In this document: positions 4,744 to 5,513 of the stretch, piece by piece | How the letters are laid out: each line of letters starts with the position of its first letter | Numbering within the stretch: the stretch's first letter is position 1 | Source: an uncultured Hungatella sp. | GTDB taxonomy: Bacteria; Bacillota; Clostridia; Lachnospirales; Lachnospiraceae | Length of the DNA: 5,513 nucleotides | Direction: 5' to 3' | NCBI GenBank assembly: GCA_910585645.1 | Contig: CAJUFP010000187.1 | Span: forward strand, 1 to 5,513 | Notes under the pieces: generated by a model | What the model was told of the DNA's origin: nothing | What the model saw: the letters and a program-made list of their open reading frames with translations, nothing else | Database searches by the model: none | Position numbers and translations under genes: made by a program

Positions 4744-5513
4744 GATCTGTTCCCTCTCTTTCGTATTTGTCCGCTATCATCATATCAGCGATAGTATTGT
4801 ACTCTATGGATATCTCGCTGCCGGGTGTCTGCTCCACCACGGCCAGACCATCATAGATGCCCTTCTTGGCCACGGCCAGCCGCTTAATCACACCCAGGAG
4901 GTTATACTCCTTTTTTAGAGCGGCCAATATCTCGTTATCATCCCCTACTCTCTTTTCGTAAAGGGTCGCTATGACACCCAGCACCCTCAGCTCCGGGTTG
5001 ATAAGCTCCTGTATCTCCTGGATACTGTCCTGGAGCTGAGTCAGGCCACGGTATGCCAGGTAGTCCGTCTTGACAGGGATAATCACCCCATCAGCACATG
5101 ACAGGGCGTTGATCGTCAAGATGGAAAGCTGCGGAGGGCAATCCACCAGGATAAAGTCATACTCCCCCCGAACCGGCTTCAAGGCCCTGTCCAGAATCTT
5201 CTCCCGGCTGGCCCTGGATAGCAGCTCCATCTCCATCGGCGCCAGGTCGATAATGGATGTGACGATATGCAGCCGCTCGCTGATCCGCTCGATGCACTCG
5301 CTGACCGGCACCCCGTCTTTCTTCAGAACGTCTACAATCGTCCTCTGCACCTCCAGCGGCTCCAGGCCCACGCTGATGGTCAAGCTGGCCTGGCTGTCCA
5401 GGTCGATCAGAAGCACCCGCTTCCCCTTTGCGGCCAGGGCAACGCCCAGGTTATGCGTTGTCGTGGTCTTGGCCACGCCGCCCTTCTGGTTTGCTATCGC
5501 TATGACTTTCAAC
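4736..5513 (-). CDS. parA: ParA/Soj-type partition ATPase
   Basis: This Walker-type ATPase moves plasmid or element DNA to daughter cells by forming dynamic patches on the nucleoid. The 258 residues visible match the full length of small ParA/Soj proteins. Motifs: deviant Walker A KGGVAKTT (residues 10-17, with both signature lysines), A' motif IDLDSQAS (36-43), Walker B FILVDCPP (120-127), and IIPVKTDYLAYRGL (144-157). There is no N-terminal HTH domain, which fits the short type Ib-like ParA that pairs with a small ribbon-helix-helix protein. The visible start is a TTG at 5512-5510; the protein begins KVIAIANQKGG, as Soj proteins do, so TTG may be real, but the ribosome site is outside the window and a start further upstream cannot be excluded. 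The gene is GC-rich like the integrase. Confidence 0.95.
   Translation of the reverse strand, partial: LKVIAIANQKGGVAKTTTTHNLGVALAAKGKRVLLIDLDSQASLTISVGLEPLEVQRTIVDVLKKDGVPVSECIERISERLHIVTSIIDLAPMEMELLSRASREKILDRALKPVRGEYDFILVDCPPQLSILTINALSCADGVIIPVKTDYLAYRGLTQLQDSIQEIQELINPELRVLGVIATLYEKRVGDDNEILAALKKEYNLLGVIKRLAVAKKGIYDGLAVVEQTPGSEISIEYNTIADMMIADKYEREGTDHE

Overview
The window looks like part of a plasmid or integrative element from a low-GC Gram-positive bacterium, most likely a gut Clostridia/Lachnospiraceae member. This placement is inferred from gene style (strong AGGAGG-type ribosome sites, Soj-like ParA, XRE regulator with a membrane segment, short secreted proteins) and not from any search. 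Every credible gene lies on the minus strand, so the natural reading direction is from 5513 down to 1. No replication gene is visible.

Reading in that direction: a ParA ATPase (5512-4736; its start may lie at or beyond the window edge) overlaps by 8 bp a ribbon-helix-helix DNA-binding protein (4743-4432). Together they form a plasmid-type partition pair. Two abutting hairpins (4446-4424 and 4423-4400) follow. Next comes a four-gene cassette: an XRE regulator with one transmembrane segment and a short outside tail (4361-3927), a secreted beta-rich protein (3902-3342), a small secreted protein (3275-2838) and, after a 15-bp hairpin, a membrane-anchored extracytoplasmic protein (2752-1766). I recognise no catalytic domain in the last three. 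The cassette is clearly more AT-rich than the partition and integrase genes, which suggests acquired cargo on a GC-richer backbone.

A perfect 17-bp inverted repeat (1711-1753) ends the cassette. It shares the sequence GCGGTTTAC with the dyad in front of the XRE gene, so the same regulator may bind at both ends. Just beyond it is a near-consensus promoter (TTGACT, 17 bp, TATACT) that fires into about 530 bases with no convincing gene. That stretch folds into many hairpins, and several of them need G-U pairs or a GNRA loop that exist only in the minus-strand transcript. I read it as a large structured non-coding RNA. It may be related to big RNA classes of mobile elements such as ROOL or GOLLD, or it may be a new class.

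After the RNA comes a 34-bp perfect AT palindrome carrying an outward-facing extended -10 box on each strand. The last feature is a tyrosine recombinase (989 to the window edge) with two unusual insertions, cut off before its catalytic tyrosine. In sum, partition and integration genes would maintain the element, while a membrane-linked regulator, its secreted partners and a large RNA form the accessory part of unknown function.
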